Source: Burkholderiaceae bacterium (GTDB lineage Bacteria > Pseudomonadota > Gammaproteobacteria > Burkholderiales > Burkholderiaceae_C). From it: 9,222 nt of DNA. The notes under the pieces were generated by a model. It saw only the letters and a list, made by a program, of their open reading frames with translations. It was not told the DNA's origin and made no database searches. Of the stretch, positions 7,077 through 9,222 are shown piece by piece. A program made the translations under genes and the position numbers. Position 1 is the first letter of the stretch; every line of letters starts with the position of its first letter. The stretch is from NCBI GenBank assembly GCA_031276435.1, contig JAISNB010000044.1, positions 1-9,222 of the forward strand, given 5' to 3'.

Positions 7077-7106
7077 GTTAGACAAAGTCTATCATCGCAG
7101 CGCCAA
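7077..7106 (-). promoter_or_regulatory. Possible nitroreductase promoter overlapped by a perfect palindrome
   Basis: On the minus strand, TTGGCG (7101-7106) and TCTAAC (7077-7082) lie 18 bp apart as weak -35/-10 elements. The palindrome TAGAC-AAA-GTCTA (7079-7091) covers the -10 and part of the spacer, where a repressor dimer would bind. It also fits the T-N11-A form of LysR-type boxes. The repeat is exact; the promoter and regulator are inferred. Confidence 0.35.
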
Positions 7107-7135
7107 TACCCTCCGGGCATAAGCTAATAACCAGC

Positions 7136-7160
7136 GATCAAAGCCATTTTCACTTTGATC
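7136..7160. repeat. Inverted repeat GATCAAAG/CTTTGATC
   Basis: Perfect 8-bp arms at 7136-7143 and 7153-7160 with a 9-nt spacer, almost exactly midway between the two divergent genes. It could be an operator or a hairpin. No T-run follows on either strand, so it is not a terminator. Confidence 0.5.
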
Positions 7161-7164
7161 CAGG

Positions 7165-7182
7165 TTAGAGGCTTGCCTCTAA
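7165..7182. repeat. 18-bp palindrome TTAGAGGC-TT-GCCTCTAA
   Basis: Two perfect 8-bp arms are separated by two bases. It lies 25 bp upstream of the -35 of the better phasin promoter, centred near -68 from the inferred start, a position typical for an activator or an upstream operator. It also overlaps a weaker alternative promoter (TTGATC 7155-7160, 17 bp, TCTAAA 7178-7183), where it would act as a repressor site. The protein that binds it cannot be told from sequence. Confidence 0.5.
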
Positions 7183-7207
7183 ATTGGGACGACAGGCCAT
7201 TTCGTGC

Positions 7208-7235
7208 TTGAAATGCCACCCGGGGCCTCTACAAT
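7208..7235 (+). promoter_or_regulatory. Sigma70-like promoter of the phasin gene
   Basis: TTGAAA (7208-7213) and TACAAT (7230-7235) each match five of six consensus bases and are 16 bp apart. Transcription would start near 7242, giving a leader of about 79 nt. A short odd palindrome GTGC-C-GCAC (7245-7253) lies at the inferred start; phasin genes are often controlled by the repressor PhaR, so this is a candidate operator, but no PhaR gene is in the window. Confidence 0.6.
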
Positions 7236-7264
7236 GAACCTGCCGTGCCGCACTGCGACATGAA

Positions 7265-7306
7265 GTAAGTTGCAGGCGGCGTGTACTTTAGCCCTTCTCA
7301 ACTTAC
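7265..7306 (+). repeat. 5'-leader inverted repeat just before the phasin ribosome binding site
   Basis: GTAAGTTG (7265-7272) and CAACTTAC (7299-7306) are perfect 8-bp arms with a 26-nt loop. The second arm ends two bases before AGGAGA (7309-7314), the strong ribosome binding site 6 nt before the ATG at 7321. The stem could stabilise the mRNA 5' end or keep the site open. The pairing is seen; the role is inferred. Confidence 0.5.
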
Positions 7307-7320
7307 CTAGGAGATCAAAG

Positions 7321-7887
7321 ATGCTGACCCCTGAACAATTGGTGGCCGCCCAGAAAGCCAACATCGAAACCCTGTACGCCCTGACTGCCAAGGCCTTTGA
7401 AGGCGTGGAAAAACTGATCGATCTGAACGTCAACGCTGCCAAAGCTGCGCTGTCCGATTCAGCCGACCGCACGCAAGCCCTGCTGTCCGTAAAGGATGCG
7501 CAAGAATTGCTGGCCCTGCAAGCCTCGCTGTTCCAGCCCCTGGCTGAAAAAACCACCGCCTACAGCCGCCACCTCTACGACATCGCCGCCAGCACTGGCG
7601 CCGAATTCAACCGTGCCTTCGAATCCCAGATCGCCGAAGGCCAGGCGCAAATTTCAGCCCTGGTGGACAACGCCGCCAGGAACGCCCCGGCTGGCTCCGA
7701 AACCGCCGTGGCCGTCATGAAAAGCGCCGTAACCGCCGCCAACAACGCTTTTGAGTCGGTGCAAAAAGCCGTCAAACAGGCTTCCAGCGTGGCCGAGGCC
7801 AACTTCAACGCCGTCGCCAACACCGCCGCCAAAGCAGCGGCCAGCAGCAAAAGTGCCAGCGCAGCAGCGGCAGCCCGCAAACGCTGA
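7321..7887 (+). CDS. phaP: Phasin family protein (PHA granule-associated)
   Basis: The product is a 188-residue, Ala-rich, almost entirely helical protein without Cys or Trp. MLTPEQLVAAQKANIETLYALTAKAFEGVEKLIDLNVNAAKAAL at the N-terminus and the following LLSVKDAQELLALQASLFQPLAEKTTAYSRHLYDIA match the Phasin_2/TIGR01841 type of Burkholderiales PhaP. Such proteins coat polyhydroxybutyrate granules in the cytoplasm and set their size and number. The C-terminal third (from ~150) is low-complexity Ala/Lys/Ser ending in AAAAARKR, a basic tail common in this group. The start at 7321 is secured by AGGAGA at 7309-7314; an in-frame extension to 7270 lies in the leader. It appears monocistronic, with its own promoter upstream and a strong terminator downstream. 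No PHA synthase or depolymerase gene is in the window. Several phasin paralogues usually exist per genome, so the number of this one is open. Confidence 0.93.
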   Translation: MLTPEQLVAAQKANIETLYALTAKAFEGVEKLIDLNVNAAKAALSDSADRTQALLSVKDAQELLALQASLFQPLAEKTTAYSRHLYDIAASTGAEFNRAFESQIAEGQAQISALVDNAARNAPAGSETAVAVMKSAVTAANNAFESVQKAVKQASSVAEANFNAVANTAAKAAASSKSASAAAAARKR

Positions 7888-7905
7888 TTGAAAAGTTGTC
7901 TCCTC

Positions 7906-7948
7906 AAGCCTTTCGCAAAGCCTGCCTTTCTGGCGGGCGCAAAGGCTT
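7906..7948 (+). repeat. Large imperfect hairpin in the phasin 3' region
   Basis: AAGCCTTT (7906-7913) pairs with AAAGGCTT (7941-7948), enclosing a second stem GCCTGCC (7920-7926)/GGCGGGC (7932-7938, one G-T pair) with a TTTCT loop. It lies between the phasin stop and the terminator and may protect the mRNA 3' end. Confidence 0.45.
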
Positions 7949-7952
7949 CTTG

Positions 7953-7981
7953 AAAGGCCAATCGCATGATTGGCCTTTTTT
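7953..7981 (+). terminator. Intrinsic terminator of the phasin gene
   Basis: AAAGGCCAATC (7953-7963) and GATTGGCCTTT (7968-7978) form a perfect 11-bp stem with a GCAT loop, running into a T6 tract (7976-7981). It starts 65 nt after the phasin stop. On the opposite strand the AAA at the stem foot gives a short T-run, so weak bidirectional action is possible. Confidence 0.9.
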
Positions 7982-8219
7982 ACGCCTGCCGCCCGCGCCT
8001 GCCCGCATGGCGCGGCGGCTTGCAAAGCGGGCGCAAAGATGCACTAAACTATGCGCCCGCTCCCGGCTTGCCCGGCGCTATCCAGCAAGGTGCACCCGGC
8101 GGCGGCGCGCACTGAACCAGTGGCCCAGCCGCCCCCACCGGGCAAAGCGCAGACCATGCGCCAGTCTCTTTTGCATGGGGCTTGCGCGCCTTTTCCATTC
8201 CTGAATCCATTTTGTGTGC
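7982..8219. other. Intergenic region before the NlpC/P60 gene
   Basis: This is about 240 bp of GC-rich DNA between the phasin terminator and the peptidase start. Apart from the inverted repeat at 8026-8061 and a weak promoter-like pair inside it I see no gene, RNA or clear ribosome binding site. Open frames crossing it lack family features and run out of frame into the peptidase gene. Confidence 0.5.
8026..8061. repeat. Perfect 10-bp inverted repeat upstream of the NlpC/P60 gene
   Basis: AGCGGGCGCA (8026-8035) and TGCGCCCGCT (8052-8061) flank a 16-nt AT-richer centre that contains TAAACT (8045-8050), a weak -10-like hexamer, with TTGCAA (8020-8025) 19 bp upstream. It could be an operator around a weak promoter, or a hairpin. 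Twelve bases of the left arm region, GCGGGCGCAAAG (8027-8038), also occur at 7933-7944. Confidence 0.4.
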
Positions 8220-9164
8220 ATGTTCTTCAAACAGATTGCGACGCTCTTACTGGCTGGCGGCTGCGCCGTGACGCAGGCAGCGCCCGCCTCTGCTGCGCCG
8301 CCGTCCTTTCAGGGCAGCCTAGCCGAGCGCATTGGCCAGAGCCTCCAGCACTCGACCGACCGCGCGGCGCAATTGGCGGCAACGGCCATGACCGCCCTGG
8401 GCCTGCCCTACCGCCGAGGTGGCAACTCGCCCGAAACCGGCTTTGACTGTAGCGGCCTCGTGCGCTTTGTAACGCAGCAAGTCGCGGGCATCGCGCTGCC
8501 GCGCACGGCTGCCGCCCAGGCCCAAGCCACCGACAAAATCCAGAAAAACGACCTGCGCCCGGGCGATCTGATCTTCTTCAACACCAGGCGCCGCGCCTTC
8601 AGCCACGTGGGCATTTACGTGGGCGACGGCAAATTCATCCACTCGCCGCGCTCCGGCCAGCGCGTGCGCGTGGAAAGCCTGGAGCAGACTTACTGGAAAA
8701 AACGCTTCAACGGCGCGCGCCGGATCGCCTTTGGCAACGCGAGCATTCCGCTGGCGCCGCCTGAACCCGCCGCCACCGCAGCAGCAGTCACCACCACCGA
8801 TTCCGCGCTCGCCCTGACCAGCAGTTACAGCATCGCCCGCGACCTTGCCCGGCCCGGCAGCATCGTGCGTCTGGACAGCGGCTTTCAAAAACCGCTCTCA
8901 GCGCCGGGACTGAGCGCGGCGCAGCAGCCGCCAACAACGACCACGCTTGTCACCGCATCCGCCGCTGGCAAAAGCCTGCTGATGACCAGCGCACTTTGGG
9001 ACGGCCCCGGCCCGAACTGCCAACCGCTTCTTCAGGGGGGAACAGGCAACCCCCTGAACGTCATACTGGGCGGCCTTGCCGATCTGCATGACCCGCTTGG
9101 TTTGAAAAACAGCAACGCCACCAACTGGCAGGACGCCAGCGGCGACTGCCAGCCCAACACCTGA
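8220..9164 (+). CDS. Exported NlpC/P60 (C40 family) cell-wall peptidase with long C-terminal tail
   Basis: The product has 314 residues and is probably a peptidoglycan endopeptidase cutting gamma-D-glutamyl-diaminopimelate-type bonds in stem peptides. The N-terminus (1-25) is an export signal, with a possible signal peptidase I site at ASA-APP; LLLAGGC (9-15) resembles a lipobox but has Ala at -3, so lipoprotein status is uncertain. The NlpC/P60 domain covers ~47-171: YRRGGNSPETGFDCSGL (64-80), RPGDLIFFNT (113-122), FSHVGIYVGDGKFIHSP (127-143), with the expected triad Cys77, His129 and His141. Residues 172-314 form a Pro/Ala/Thr/Ser-rich tail with no domain I recognise and two cysteines (267, 310) in similar C-Q-P settings. 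I prefer the ATG at 8220; a GTG at 8214 is in frame, and neither has a good ribosome binding site. It follows the phasin terminator, so it is a separate transcription unit. Confidence 0.9.
   Translation: MFFKQIATLLLAGGCAVTQAAPASAAPPSFQGSLAERIGQSLQHSTDRAAQLAATAMTALGLPYRRGGNSPETGFDCSGLVRFVTQQVAGIALPRTAAAQAQATDKIQKNDLRPGDLIFFNTRRRAFSHVGIYVGDGKFIHSPRSGQRVRVESLEQTYWKKRFNGARRIAFGNASIPLAPPEPAATAAAVTTTDSALALTSSYSIARDLARPGSIVRLDSGFQKPLSAPGLSAAQQPPTTTTLVTASAAGKSLLMTSALWDGPGPNCQPLLQGGTGNPLNVILGGLADLHDPLGLKNSNATNWQDASGDCQPNT
9031..9058 (+). repeat. Strong inverted repeat inside the NlpC/P60 coding tail
   Basis: TTCAGGGGG (9031-9039) and CCCCCTGAA (9050-9058) are perfect 9-bp arms with a 10-nt loop, within codons of the tail (about residues 271-280), 106 nt before the stop. 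No T-run follows. Confidence 0.5.
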
Positions 9165-9222
9165 TTAAAAGCGGCCAGCAAAACAGAACCAGAACAAGCG
9201 AGCAAACGCAGACAACGCAGCA

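Larger units (their letters stand above)
7001..7320. other. 320-bp divergent control region between nitroreductase and phasin genes
   Basis: I find no credible gene here. It contains, left to right: a GC-rich inverted repeat (7042-7048/7064-7070) in the presumed nitroreductase leader; a perfect 5-3-5 palindrome (7079-7091); an 8-bp inverted repeat (7136-7143/7153-7160); a TTAGAGGC/GCCTCTAA palindrome (7165-7182); a good promoter (7208-7235); and a hairpin just before the phasin ribosome binding site (7265-7306). Its AT content is higher than that of the flanking coding DNA. These elements are listed separately. Confidence 0.75.

Noticed and set aside
7165..7182. Palindrome read as an intrinsic terminator
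   Set aside because: There is no T-run on either strand and it lies upstream of a promoter between divergent genes, so an operator is more likely.
7896..8446. Short plus-strand frames between the phasin and peptidase genes
   Set aside because: They cross the terminator or run out of frame into the peptidase gene, lack ribosome binding sites and have no family features.
9165..9222. End of the window after the peptidase gene
   Set aside because: The 58 bases hold no start of a gene, hairpin with T-run or other element I can support.

Overview
The window is GC-rich, with tightly packed genes of ordinary chromosomal type. The gene families suggest a betaproteobacterium of the order Burkholderiales, probably near Comamonadaceae. 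The pointers are an IPTL-CTERM-like surface protein, a PhaP-type phasin (polyhydroxyalkanoate storage), a class 2 (membrane, quinone-linked) dihydroorotate dehydrogenase and a CitMHS/NhaD-like ion transporter. This placement is inferred from family distribution, not from a marker gene. I see no rRNA, tRNA, CRISPR array, insertion sequence, phage gene or plasmid function.

Left part (1-2276): the C-terminal end of a short-chain dehydrogenase (+) runs into the window. It faces a convergent gene (-) for a secreted L-type-lectin-like protein with an IPTL-CTERM-like sorting tail. About 190 bp with two neighbouring inverted repeats separate the two. Upstream of the lectin gene, on the same strand, is rpiA (ribose-5-phosphate isomerase A).

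Middle (2277-7000): rpiA and pyrD diverge from a gap of only 43 bp. pyrD (+) overlaps the end of a convergent membrane antiporter gene by 23 bp. The antiporter is the last gene of a minus-strand series nitroreductase -> pncB -> antiporter, with gaps of 87 and 57 bp, so the three may be co-transcribed. Several products belong to nucleotide and cofactor metabolism: RpiA supplies ribose-5-phosphate (hence PRPP), PyrD acts in UMP synthesis, PncB salvages nicotinate to NAD using PRPP, and the nitroreductase is a flavoenzyme that normally uses NAD(P)H.

Right part (7001-9222): a 320-bp divergent control region lies between the nitroreductase and the phasin gene. It holds a good sigma70-like promoter, several perfect inverted repeats, and a stem that ends just before the phasin ribosome binding site. 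The phasin gene ends at a convincing intrinsic terminator. After another ~240 bp, with a perfect 10-bp inverted repeat, comes an exported NlpC/P60 (C40) cell-wall peptidase with an unexplained ~143-residue C-terminal tail.

I found no clear undescribed multi-gene system. The points most worth a second look are the regulatory architecture around the phasin and nitroreductase genes, the lectin/IPTL-CTERM protein, and the tail of the NlpC/P60 protein.
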